In this document: piece by piece, positions 22,482 to 30,730 of the stretch
How positions within the stretch are numbered: the stretch's first letter is position 1
Layout of the letters: every line of letters begins with the position of its first letter
Virus record (IMG/VR): IMGVR_UViG_3300050821_010685
Location: 1 to 39,655 of that record
DNA from: a virus
Reading direction: 5' to 3' (one strand)
Length of the DNA: 39,655 nt
The notes under the pieces: model-generated
What the model was told of the DNA's origin: nothing
What the model saw: only the letters and a program-made list of their open reading frames with translations
Database searches by the model: none
Made by a program: the position numbers and the translations under genes

Positions 22482-23107
22482 TAAAATAATCCCGCGAGAC
22501 TAATACCCGTACCCAATAAACCACTCATCTGTTGCGCTTGCTGTGCTTTGAGCTTGTTTTCATTAGAAGCACCAGCATAAGAAAGACCAGCCATCTCAGA
22601 AAGATTCTTCATCCAATCTTCGCCTAATTGATTACTAGCGCCATAACCTAAATGCGTTAAGTCACCTAGATTTTGATTGCCCATACCATAAAGCCCCAGC
22701 GCTTGATTCATGTAATCATTGAAATCGCTGTAGGACATGTTATTAATCTGATTAGCCACAGCTAATTGTTCAGAAGGGGTTCCCGCCATCCCACCAGCAG
22801 CAGCAGCCTGATTAGCCTGTGTGGTTGCATTTGTCATAGCTTGAGTTTGACCAGGATTCATTGAAAATCCTTGACCAATCTGATTGTAAATATTACTAGC
22901 ACCACCAGGAGTAGCGAGTTGTTGCGCATTCTGGAAATATTGATTCATTGCATTATTGCCAGTATCAATAAAAGGCTGATAATAAGGAGACACTTGTCCC
23001 ATTTGCTGCTGTAAGAAAGGCATCGCAGCATTAGCCGGATTTTGATAACTCGGAAACATTGTATCTGTGAAATATTTCCAGGGCTCTAAAAAATTATAAG
23101 AAGCCAT
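22481..23107 (-). CDS. ejection-type protein (208 aa), P22 gp7 position
   Basis: Rich in Ala, Asn, Gln, Gly and Met, with helical segments (FLQQQMGQVSPYYQPF; AQQMSGLLGTGISLAGLF at the end). The length is close to P22 gp7 (229). A strong SD (AAAGGAGG) lies 8 bases before the ATG. First of the three coupled ejection-type genes. P22-type ejection proteins form a conduit across the envelope; this assignment rests on order and composition. Confidence 0.65.
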   Translation of the reverse strand: MASYNFLEPWKYFTDTMFPSYQNPANAAMPFLQQQMGQVSPYYQPFIDTGNNAMNQYFQNAQQLATPGGASNIYNQIGQGFSMNPGQTQAMTNATTQANQAAAAGGMAGTPSEQLAVANQINNMSYSDFNDYMNQALGLYGMGNQNLGDLTHLGYGASNQLGEDWMKNLSEMAGLSYAGASNENKLKAQQAQQMSGLLGTGISLAGLF

Positions 23108-23512
23108 TTAGGAAACCTCCTTTAATTGGATCTCTCTTAACTTGCCATTAATTGTTACAAACAATCGGTCATCCTCTGTTTGATAAAGATGTAGGCGTTT
23201 ATGATTTGTGTGATTCATGGAAAACAATCTGGAAGGCGATAAAAGAAATGATGTAGCAATGTTAAGATAGGTCCCATTAACATTAACCATAGGACTGTCA
23301 GTTGTACTGTTATAAGCGTACCTTCCGGTATAATTATCTGTACTCAATGCAGTAAGATCAGATGTTGTTCGCATGGGCGTTAAATGACCATCATTTGAAA
23401 AATAATATTGTTGCTGCTGCGTATTCATGGTAAAAAAGTTAAAGTATTCGTCCGATAACTGACCATTTTCTTTTACCGAAAATTTTGCTGTTGGGAAGGT
23501 TAATACATTCAT
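23108..23512 (-). CDS. small virion protein (134 aa) at the P22 gp26 position
   Basis: It lies between the gp10-like gene and the ejection genes, where P22 encodes tail needle gp26, but it is shorter (gp26 is 233) and lacks the needle's long coiled coil. It begins FPTAKFSVKENGQLSDEYFNFF, a start seen in small phage proteins of tail tips, followed by a beta segment with VNVNGTYLNI. Its start overlaps the gp10-like stop by 4 bases. Tail plug or needle substitute is inference. Confidence 0.6.
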   Translation of the reverse strand: MNVLTFPTAKFSVKENGQLSDEYFNFFTMNTQQQQYYFSNDGHLTPMRTTSDLTALSTDNYTGRYAYNSTTDSPMVNVNGTYLNIATSFLLSPSRLFSMNHTNHKRLHLYQTEDDRLFVTINGKLREIQLKEVS

Positions 23513-24954
23513 ACTAAGATACTCGCGGTTGCTCCCTGGACAACAAAACGTCCAGCAGATAGAAATAAAAATTTCACGCGAAGATCATTCGCTAAACCCA
23601 AATTCCACCCGATATTCACCTGACCTTTTCGATAACCTGCGGGTAACATCGTGTACCGATATTCGTTTCCGAAGCGCTCACCGCCATCTTTTGAGATAGA
23701 CATATCTATATATCTAATATTACTGTTTTCACCCTGTTCCATTTGAAGTTCAATATTTTTACAAACAAAAGTTTGATCGTTGTATCGGATAGGTGGACAG
23801 ATACGAATACGAGGAATAACATGCCCGTTGTAAGTCGTGATCAATGGACTCAATAAATATAAACCAGGTTTTTTCTCGTCGAAATTGATGAAATATTGTT
23901 GACCGTCAAAAAAGACAGTCTTCTTCATAATATGAAAGTTTTGATTTTCGTCTGTGCAATTAGTCCATAATTTAGAACTGAAATCGTATTGTATAGATAA
24001 ATTGTCGGATGGGTCCCAAAAAGTAAGTTGATATATAATGTGGCCGTTTTCTTGACGCAAAGTCGCTGTTGAACGTTGAGGAAAATTGATCACATTCTTT
24101 AGAACATAATCCAATCCATCAGTAGATAAATCTTCTGGCTTTCCTCCAGTCGTATACACTACCGTTGGACCTGCTGCTGCGTTATAAGCAAGCCATACGA
24201 GCATTTGAAAGTCTGAGCAGATGGTTTCAATTGATAGAACGCCATAGTCAATGGAGAGCGAATTGTTTCGTTGAAAAGGAAATGAAACGGGAGCTCCCAT
24301 ACTGATAGCGTTTGATCCTGTTGGGTTGTCATTCCATAATTCGGAGACTCGTTTACCCATCACCCATAGCGTTCTATTAAGTGGAACCACTGCTTGTATG
24401 TTATCTGCCGCTGTCTGCAAGTAAGCGACCATGAGAGGATCAAAAGTCGTGTTATTATTTCCAGATATTTGCCATTTATTATTATTAGCGTCGGTTATAA
24501 TAAAATACGTATCTAAAAATGATATATAAGAAGGAGTCGTAGTCGGAATTATCATCGTTGTAAAAGTATTCGCTGCATAGTTGTACACATAAAATGCAGT
24601 TCCATCTACCAATGCAATTTCGCTTGCTAAATTTTCAGCGATATAGACTGGACCATCGAATGTCTCTATGGTTCCAATGATACGATGCCCTAGATTGCTG
24701 TTAATGAGATAGACATTATTCCCTATAACAATCATCATCTGACCCAATCTTGTGCTCACATATTGACCACGAGGCTGCCCTTCTGGAAATTCAATATCTA
24801 AGCAGTAACCAGAATTATCAACCAATGTTGATATATCATTTGAAGTTGTGACCATCATGTTGACAGTTTGTTCGTTCGTTATTTTGGGATAACGTGCGAA
24901 ATTTGTTCCTCCAACAATCTTGATAGGTGTTTTTTTTAATTGATTACCTATCAT
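23509..24954 (-). CDS. P22 gp10-like packaged-DNA stabilisation protein
   Basis: Head-closure protein that follows gp4 onto the portal and seals DNA in the head. Length 481 is close to P22 gp10 (472). The sequence has the beta-propeller-like succession of short strands, with FARYPKITNEQTVNMMV (about 20-36) near the start and GKRVSELWND-TGS in the middle, as in that family. The ATG at 24954 shares a base with the gp4-like stop (TAATG); a GTG four codons earlier is also open. Position after gp4 is the P22 order. Confidence 0.85.
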   Translation of the reverse strand: MIGNQLKKTPIKIVGGTNFARYPKITNEQTVNMMVTTSNDISTLVDNSGYCLDIEFPEGQPRGQYVSTRLGQMMIVIGNNVYLINSNLGHRIIGTIETFDGPVYIAENLASEIALVDGTAFYVYNYAANTFTTMIIPTTTPSYISFLDTYFIITDANNNKWQISGNNNTTFDPLMVAYLQTAADNIQAVVPLNRTLWVMGKRVSELWNDNPTGSNAISMGAPVSFPFQRNNSLSIDYGVLSIETICSDFQMLVWLAYNAAAGPTVVYTTGGKPEDLSTDGLDYVLKNVINFPQRSTATLRQENGHIIYQLTFWDPSDNLSIQYDFSSKLWTNCTDENQNFHIMKKTVFFDGQQYFINFDEKKPGLYLLSPLITTYNGHVIPRIRICPPIRYNDQTFVCKNIELQMEQGENSNIRYIDMSISKDGGERFGNEYRYTMLPAGYRKGQVNIGWNLGLANDLRVKFLFLSAGRFVVQGATASILV

Positions 24955-25655
24955 TATGGATACCACGCAGTTGGGAAATTGGCTGAATAATAGGGATCTT
25001 TATAAGGAATACGATCTACAAAACTAAATTTATTGATTGAAAGATCGGTACCTACATTTTTATTAATTCTTCTCTCTAAGCCATCCAACATGGTCTTTGC
25101 ATCGGGATTCATCTGCTTTTCATATAATTGACAAAGTTCCCATCCAAGACGATAAGTAAGCCATTTGCAATAATAAGCATCGTAGGTATTGTCAATCACT
25201 TGATCTAAAGTAACCGGTACTACCATGAATTTTCCGGTCATATTGAATACATAAGGCTGATTAGGAAAAGGGTAGACGTAAATGTTGCTAGAATTTAAAG
25301 CGCGTTCTACATAGTATCGGTCCGGTAAAGAATTTAAATTATTAACGCGCGCTAAACCGTTGTACTGATTAATAGACATGCGCGTCATCTGGTAACGCAC
25401 ATCCTGAATATTAAAAGTCATCGTGCTTAATTCAATCAATCCTGGAATATTGTAGATTTCCTGTCCTACAACCCCGACAAATTGTTGATGCGTAAAATAC
25501 GAAATATAGACGGCATCTAAGGATGTCTCACCTAAGATGCCGTTTAACAAGTTCAAACCAGTATTAATCTGTTGCCCAGTCGGAATCTCGCCGTCGATCC
25601 AGATGATCCCAGCGAGATAATAAGCATTGGTGATTAATTGCCTGGTAATCAACAT
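24954..25655 (-). CDS. P22 gp4-like tail accessory factor (233 aa)
   Basis: Binds the portal ring after packaging and forms the platform for gp10 and the tailspike. The protein opens TRQLITNAYYLAGIIWIDGE and has TGQQINTGLNLLNGILGE (about 26-43), the helical layout of the P22 gp4 family, whose members have AL..LG...GE and GLDLLNDLLAE patterns. It is longer than P22 gp4 (166). AAGGA precedes the ATG. It lies between coat and gp10-like genes, as in P22. Confidence 0.85.
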   Translation of the reverse strand: MLITRQLITNAYYLAGIIWIDGEIPTGQQINTGLNLLNGILGETSLDAVYISYFTHQQFVGVVGQEIYNIPGLIELSTMTFNIQDVRYQMTRMSINQYNGLARVNNLNSLPDRYYVERALNSSNIYVYPFPNQPYVFNMTGKFMVVPVTLDQVIDNTYDAYYCKWLTYRLGWELCQLYEKQMNPDAKTMLDGLERRINKNVGTDLSINKFSFVDRIPYKDPYYSANFPTAWYP

Positions 25656-25668
25656 CTAATCATGTTCC

Positions 25669-26934
25669 TTAAGTAATTGGGAACGCGATACGCATTGAAT
25701 ATTCTGGGATCAATGTCTTGGCCCAGATAATGTCATGCACCAATCCGTAGATGTTTTCAGTCGGAATGACGCCGTAGTAAACACGCATAGATACGCCGGT
25801 TTTATCATCCATCTCATTACCTGTTGGGAATGGATATTGATCTGGCAATCGAGGCATCGCCACATAGAGGGCATTTCCACCGACGATCAGTCCGACGTTA
25901 TGGCTGGCTGCAACCATAACAGTAGCGCCTACTAAAGACTGCAACGGGACGTTGATGTTTTTAGCAGAGTTCAAAGGCTGATCAATGCCAGAAACCAATG
26001 CTGGATAAACAGTAGCTGTTACATTACCGCCAGAAGAAGCCGCATTTGCAGTGATCTGCAATTGGATTTTCTGACTGGTGACGTTATAAGCCATGAACTG
26101 TAACCAGAACGCATTTTTAGCGTTGTTTAAATCCAGTGTAATGATGTCATTCTGGGCTAAAGCAATTGCTTCAGTGAGCCCAGTTGGCGTATTCATCGTT
26201 AACGTAGTGCCATCAGGGCTGATAGAAGTGATCGTTAACGCCAATACAGAAGGATCTACGTTCCCGAATCCACCACAAATCTGTTTAGGCATGTTGGTTA
26301 CGCGGTACCATGAGCATTGTTCAAAATCACCCAGTAACCAAGTATCGGAAATCGCTTCGTTGCGATTGGGAACAAATTGATTTAAGCCGCTATTAACGAT
26401 GGGAGAAATCATGGTATTGGGCAGATAACCGCGTGTCGGGAATCCTGGATCGCCAAAATCTCTCATATTTTCAATGGCTTGCGCGAGCTGCCCGTAAGAA
26501 TTTACGGGCGTCCTTCCGTCCCCATAACATCTAAAAGTATTCGTAACGGCTAAAGTTGCAACGTCTTGAGAAACAGCAGCACCTAACCGACGAACCGCAG
26601 ATAATCCGATTCGATCCATATAATCTTCTAAGTTGAAGATAAACTGTTGGGCGGAACCTGAGATTGCAACGCTGAACTCATTGTTAACTGTTAAACTCTG
26701 AACACGCTGGATGATAGCTTCAAAATTGGCAACTAACGAAGGAGTACCGACCAGTTGAATTGGTTTGTCAAAGTTCACAGTAGAACCTTTTTGACCAATT
26801 AAATTCTGAAAATTATCGAATTTCTTATTGGCGGTATAGATTAAAGGATTGCAAATATAAAGGGGGCCTAAATCAGATTTCTGATACGTAGGCACATTGA
26901 CTAGTAAGTTACTAGAGGGTAGTGCATTTGGCAT
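25669..26934 (-). CDS. P22-type major capsid (coat) protein
   Basis: Forms the icosahedral shell (HK97-like fold with insertion). Length 421 matches P22 coat (430). Family features include GSTVNFDKPI (50-59), an N-terminal helix and E-loop region, FGDPGFPTRGYLPN (about 160-173) and the middle insertion with TLTMNTPTGLT. C-terminal NVGLIVGGNALYVAMPRL is also typical of this coat family. GAGG lies 11 bases before the ATG. Directly downstream of scaffold; expected to be among the most abundant products. Confidence 0.92.
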   Translation of the reverse strand: MPNALPSSNLLVNVPTYQKSDLGPLYICNPLIYTANKKFDNFQNLIGQKGSTVNFDKPIQLVGTPSLVANFEAIIQRVQSLTVNNEFSVAISGSAQQFIFNLEDYMDRIGLSAVRRLGAAVSQDVATLAVTNTFRCYGDGRTPVNSYGQLAQAIENMRDFGDPGFPTRGYLPNTMISPIVNSGLNQFVPNRNEAISDTWLLGDFEQCSWYRVTNMPKQICGGFGNVDPSVLALTITSISPDGTTLTMNTPTGLTEAIALAQNDIITLDLNNAKNAFWLQFMAYNVTSQKIQLQITANAASSGGNVTATVYPALVSGIDQPLNSAKNINVPLQSLVGATVMVAASHNVGLIVGGNALYVAMPRLPDQYPFPTGNEMDDKTGVSMRVYYGVIPTENIYGLVHDIIWAKTLIPEYSMRIAFPIT

Positions 26935-27012
26935 TGTAATATAACCTCGAAATGTTAAGCTGTTGTTGCGTTAACAGTGGGTTATCAATGCCGAATGCAC
27001 GAACGATCGTAA

Positions 27013-27849
27013 CTATATTTGGTTTTTGTATCGCTCTCGTGACCATGTCGTGACATCTGCTACACCACTGTTCTTTATTGTGGATGGATGTATGTCAGAC
27101 AAAGGGGCATTAGGAATACGTTTGGCCGCAGATGCGTCGTTGTTCTTCAAACTTTGAGAGAATGTTTGGATTTGAGCGTATCCCATTTTACGAACCGCTG
27201 GATTTGGAGAAGTAATCAAATTCTGGAATGTACTAAATTTACCGGGAGAATTTACGATCATCTCGTACATTACATCGCCAGCATTATCCACAGAATTTAA
27301 CGCCTTAAACCAATCTCGATTCCCATCGAATACATCTAAATCAACTTTTTCGGCAAAATCTGTATATTTCTGTTTCGCAGCTTCAAGCTTGGGTGCTAAA
27401 TCATTAGCCAATTGCTGATCTTCTTTTTTTTGTTGCTCAGCAAGTGCATTTGCTTGAAATTGCTGAAAAGTATTTTGAAGAACTTCTTGCGATTTTTTCG
27501 TAACCAATTCTTCTATTTTCTTTTCATCAAGATGAGGAACATTCGACTGCGCAGGCTGTTGACCTAGCGACATCGATTGTGGATCTCCATAGGTATCCCT
27601 GAATCTACGTTCCGCTTCCTTAGATGCTTTTTCAGCAGCAGTTTTACGATTTGCTGCGATTAAGTCATTAATGTGTCTTTGTTGCTCAGGCGTATAAACA
27701 GGTGATGCCGGTTCATTGCTTGGCTCTCTATACACATCGGTGCGCGGAGATTCGGGAACTTGCCCATTATTGTTCTTGGAAACAGGATTCGACACAGGCT
27801 CCATTGCCGGAGCTGGTGCATTTCCTAAGGCTTCTTGTTGCTGTTGCAT
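27013..27849 (-). CDS. capsid scaffolding protein (278 aa)
   Basis: Guides coat assembly and is then released. It lies between portal and coat, as P22 gene 8 (303 residues). The composition is classic: Pro/Gln/Asn-rich disordered N-terminus (to about 60), a long charged coiled coil (about 65-165), and a small basic C-terminus (SAAKRIPNAP ... TTWSRERYKNQI) for coat binding. AGAGGAT precedes the ATG. It has an own promoter at 28003-28031 and a structured leader. Confidence 0.82.
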   Translation of the reverse strand: MQQQQEALGNAPAPAMEPVSNPVSKNNNGQVPESPRTDVYREPSNEPASPVYTPEQQRHINDLIAANRKTAAEKASKEAERRFRDTYGDPQSMSLGQQPAQSNVPHLDEKKIEELVTKKSQEVLQNTFQQFQANALAEQQKKEDQQLANDLAPKLEAAKQKYTDFAEKVDLDVFDGNRDWFKALNSVDNAGDVMYEMIVNSPGKFSTFQNLITSPNPAVRKMGYAQIQTFSQSLKNNDASAAKRIPNAPLSDIHPSTIKNSGVADVTTWSRERYKNQI

Positions 27850-27996
27850 ACATTATCCTCTTTTGACTATTGACGCCGTCACGCTGACCTTTGAAACGCT
27901 CAAATAACGGACACATTTACCCGTGTATCGCCGGTTAACCTTCTGTAACGCTGAATGGGCGAAGGGGATTTTGATAAACCCCCTCAAAAACATCAT
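27850..27996 (-). promoter_or_regulatory. structured 5' leader of scaffold/coat mRNA
   Basis: About 147 bases without a convincing gene and more GC-rich than the surroundings. Close to the predicted transcript start a stem GGGG/CCCC with inner TTT/AAA pairs lies at 27964-27983. Just before the SD, GTCAGCGTGACGGCGTCA (27888-27871) can form either GTCA-TGAC or TGAC-GTCA, two exclusive 4-bp hairpins sharing TGAC. A 5' hairpin may protect this abundant mRNA; the second element may tune translation. Confidence 0.4.
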
Positions 27997-28002
27997 AAGA
28001 AT

Positions 28003-28031
28003 ATAATCTACATATTTTATGTAATTGTCAA
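28003..28031 (-). promoter_or_regulatory. promoter for scaffold and coat genes
   Basis: On the minus strand: TTGACA (28026-28031), 17-base spacer, GATTAT (28003-28008). The perfect -35 lies just behind the stop of the 54-residue gene. It would give the coat region extra transcription in addition to read-through from the terminase promoter. Confidence 0.5.
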
Positions 28032-28057
28032 GTAAAATATGCAATATAGATTAAAAA

Positions 28058-28222
28058 CTAGGCTGCTTCTTTCTTTTCGCCTTTATAAAGGATTTTATTG
28101 ATTATTTCTTGATCAAAACTACCCTTTAATTCTGGTGGATTCTCTTGATTTCGGCATTCAGGCTCAACCTGTTTGCCACCCGTTTTAGGTTTTTCAACGG
28201 GCCAACTTTTCATTTGACTCAT
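28058..28222 (-). CDS. small hydrophilic protein (54 aa)
   Basis: Frame of 54 codons with GGAG 8 bases before the ATG. The product starts MSQMKSWPVEKPKTGGKQ, is charged and Pro-rich with no membrane segment, and ends KGEKKEAA. It sits between portal and scaffold genes. A small Pro/Lys-rich protein here is common in P22-like genomes without known function. Confidence 0.65.
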   Translation of the reverse strand: MSQMKSWPVEKPKTGGKQVEPECRNQENPPELKGSFDQEIINKILYKGEKKEAA

Positions 28223-28253
28223 GATTTTCTCCGTACATTGTTTAAATAGAAAC

Positions 28254-28448
28254 CTATTTGGTTTCCCCTAGGTAGCCAGAGACTTTACCTTGCGGCACAG
28301 TCGGCTCTTCTTTTTTCTTATGGAACGCCAATTCTCTTACCTTATCCGGAACCTGGTTCAGAGAACCAGGCGACGGTGGAACATAAGTCTGAGGATTGTA
28401 GTTCAATGAAGATTCACTTGCTTTCTTGGTAGAGAAGAAGACTCTCAT
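28254..28448 (-). CDS. small basic protein after portal (64 aa)
   Basis: Starts MRVFFSTKKASESS and contains TYVPPSPGSLNQVPDKVREL. It overlaps the portal stop by ATGA, so it is coupled to portal translation. No family recognised; location suggests a head-assembly role. Confidence 0.65.
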   Translation of the reverse strand: MRVFFSTKKASESSLNYNPQTYVPPSPGSLNQVPDKVRELAFHKKKEEPTVPQGKVSGYLGETK

Positions 28449-30730
28449 TGCATTTCTCCACTTATTTCATTTTGTGTTTCATCTTCGCTTTCTTCTTGTG
28501 GTGCTCCTTCTTCTCCTGCTCCTTCTTGTGTGTTTTGGTTTTCATTTTCTCGTAGGCCATTTTGGTCTCCAATTGTTTTGATTAAATCAACCACGCGATC
28601 ATGTTTATCAAGCGCGTGTTGCCGGTCGCGATCCATCTTGTTGTAGGCGTGCTCATCGAGCTTAATGACAGAATCTAATCGAGTCCGCATATTTTCCGCC
28701 TGTGCTCCTGCAATTGTTGCAGCCGCTTGCGTAGTGGCTACTAAAATCTTTGCTTGTGATTCTGCTAATGAAGCTTGATCTTTCGCAGAATCAGTTTGCT
28801 TGTTAACAAACGTTTTGATCAGATCAACTTTCCTATCTTTCTCTTTTTCGGATGCATTCATTTGAGCGATTTTGAGTTTATTTACTTCTGGATTCGTCAT
28901 CATCTGTTGCTGTTGCATTTGAGCTTGTTGTGCTTGTTGTTTTTGCCAGAATTCCCCAAACTTCTCTTTGAATAGCGCGATATCTTTCACTTCAATATTA
29001 TCTAAAATAAGTTGTATGCCATCTGGAGTGGCCACAAATTGATTAATAGGAGGACATATCTTCATCAAAGAAGTAACTGTTTGAATAAATTTTGATCTCT
29101 GTACTTCGAAGTTCGCATTCATTTTAACTTCTACTTGTAAATCGTTGATATCATATTCAATTTTATACATTGGATTTTTAACAGTATCATTAACGACTGT
29201 GAAACTTCTATTACCATTACGATCAATGACAGGAAGAGTGCGAGCCGTTGTAATGTATTTCGGGAATAAGTCAACCATAATCTTCAAAACTTGATTCATA
29301 GAAGCTATGTAATTCATGATGATGGGCTTAGCTGCATTATTGCTTTGTGTAGCGCCATTTTGTATTGCGACTCCGCTCATATCTGGTTGTTGTCCTTGCT
29401 GAGCATCATAACTTCCAAGGATAGCTTGAATGGTTTGATCCGCAATTTTGAACATTTCAATGACCGCCGTATTAACAGGACTCCTAGGCAAAATCTGAGG
29501 AGGTGGTAAAGGCTGAGGATTTGGGTCTTCGCTCATAGAATTATAAACTAGAGCCCCTTGTGCTTTCTGGGGATTGAGCCATGCTTGTTGATATTCTTCT
29601 TCTGATGGGATAGCTTGTTTAGCAATAAGAACATCAGTTTGTCGGCCATTTTCGATTTCATTAACGATATTCTGTAAGCATACATTTTTAGTCTTCTGCA
29701 TATCCATAGTGTGGTAAACCATGGGGCGTGTCATTTGCTTTCCATCTCGCATCATGGCCGAACGACAATCAAAAAAGATATGCGGCAAGAATGTATAGTC
29801 AGTTTCCTCTTCTTCCAATATTTGATTTCCAATAAACTTATAATTGGTAATACTGACTAATTTTCTCTTTTGCTTCTTCAGAATCTTTGGAATTGCGATA
29901 GGTAATCCATTTTCTTCAATCTTAGCAACCAATTCTCTATATTGTTTTCGACTAACCGTTGATTGCCTGTCTGGATGAGTAGGATCACTGATGAGATAAA
30001 ACATTTCATAGCGATAATTTTTTTCATAAAAATCACAAATCATGACTATTTTCTGTCTCTGCCGACCTAATCCTTGTGAAAAAAACCAAGAAAAGCTATC
30101 AGAAGGCATAGAATTAAACTGAATAGTTTCCAGTGTAATACCATATTCTTCTTCCACTTCTTCTTTAGATTTAGGATAGACTTCAAAGGAATATTTTCCA
30201 TCTCCTTTATGAATCTGTTTCGCTAAAGGATCGAATCCTGCTAAAGTATTATCACGTACATAATCTAACTCTAATATTTGTTCAAACGACTTATCATTAA
30301 TGTATTTCGGTTTTACTTTTCCAACTGCAAATCCACCTTTCAAGATATCCGATAGAAGATGCATTTGGGTATGCACAGTATTGTCAAATAAATACCGCAT
30401 GTGATTTTCAACGACTTCAACCTGAGCGGCTAATTTAGGATCTCCAGCAGCAGGCTGTACGATTGGAGAAGGGACATTAGAACCAAACTCGCCCACAAAA
30501 TGATCAATATATGTCTCAATTACATTTGCTTGAATTTGAGGGCGAGACAATTCTTGTAGAACAGCTGCTTCACCTTTAGAAATACTAGTACGGCAAATGA
30601 AATCGACGAACTTATAGTAAAGATCGTTATTCGGTTTGAAGTACTCCATCCAATCTTCAACTGCATACGTCAGCTTAGAAAGTTTCGAAGTATTATCCTG
30701 AAGATTGGATTGACTATCGTCGAATTGCAT
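28445..30730 (-). CDS. P22-type portal protein (761 aa)
   Basis: Forms the dodecameric DNA gate in the head. Length resembles P22 gp1 (725). The N-terminal core includes WMEYFKPNNDLYYKF (about 28-42), RPQIQANVIETYIDHFVGE, and DILKGGFAVGKVK (about 129-141) as in this family; the stem/crown region follows with RPMVYHTMDMQKTKNV. The C-terminal 180 residues are a Gln-rich long helix (QQAQMQQQQMM) and coiled coil like the P22 portal barrel, followed by an acidic tail (EEGAPQEESEDET). Its start lies 17 bases inside the terminase gene, as expected for coupled packaging genes. Confidence 0.92.
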   Translation of the reverse strand: MQFDDSQSNLQDNTSKLSKLTYAVEDWMEYFKPNNDLYYKFVDFICRTSISKGEAAVLQELSRPQIQANVIETYIDHFVGEFGSNVPSPIVQPAAGDPKLAAQVEVVENHMRYLFDNTVHTQMHLLSDILKGGFAVGKVKPKYINDKSFEQILELDYVRDNTLAGFDPLAKQIHKGDGKYSFEVYPKSKEEVEEEYGITLETIQFNSMPSDSFSWFFSQGLGRQRQKIVMICDFYEKNYRYEMFYLISDPTHPDRQSTVSRKQYRELVAKIEENGLPIAIPKILKKQKRKLVSITNYKFIGNQILEEEETDYTFLPHIFFDCRSAMMRDGKQMTRPMVYHTMDMQKTKNVCLQNIVNEIENGRQTDVLIAKQAIPSEEEYQQAWLNPQKAQGALVYNSMSEDPNPQPLPPPQILPRSPVNTAVIEMFKIADQTIQAILGSYDAQQGQQPDMSGVAIQNGATQSNNAAKPIIMNYIASMNQVLKIMVDLFPKYITTARTLPVIDRNGNRSFTVVNDTVKNPMYKIEYDINDLQVEVKMNANFEVQRSKFIQTVTSLMKICPPINQFVATPDGIQLILDNIEVKDIALFKEKFGEFWQKQQAQQAQMQQQQMMTNPEVNKLKIAQMNASEKEKDRKVDLIKTFVNKQTDSAKDQASLAESQAKILVATTQAAATIAGAQAENMRTRLDSVIKLDEHAYNKMDRDRQHALDKHDRVVDLIKTIGDQNGLRENENQNTQEGAGEEGAPQEESEDETQNEISGEMQ

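Noticed and set aside
27964-27983. Intrinsic terminator (GGGG/CCCC stem)
   Set aside because: No T-run follows on either strand and it stands just after a promoter; a 5' mRNA hairpin is more likely.
27853-28044. 63-codon leftward frame before scaffold
   Set aside because: It runs through the promoter and the structured leader, has no SD, and its product looks random. The leader interpretation explains the sequence better.
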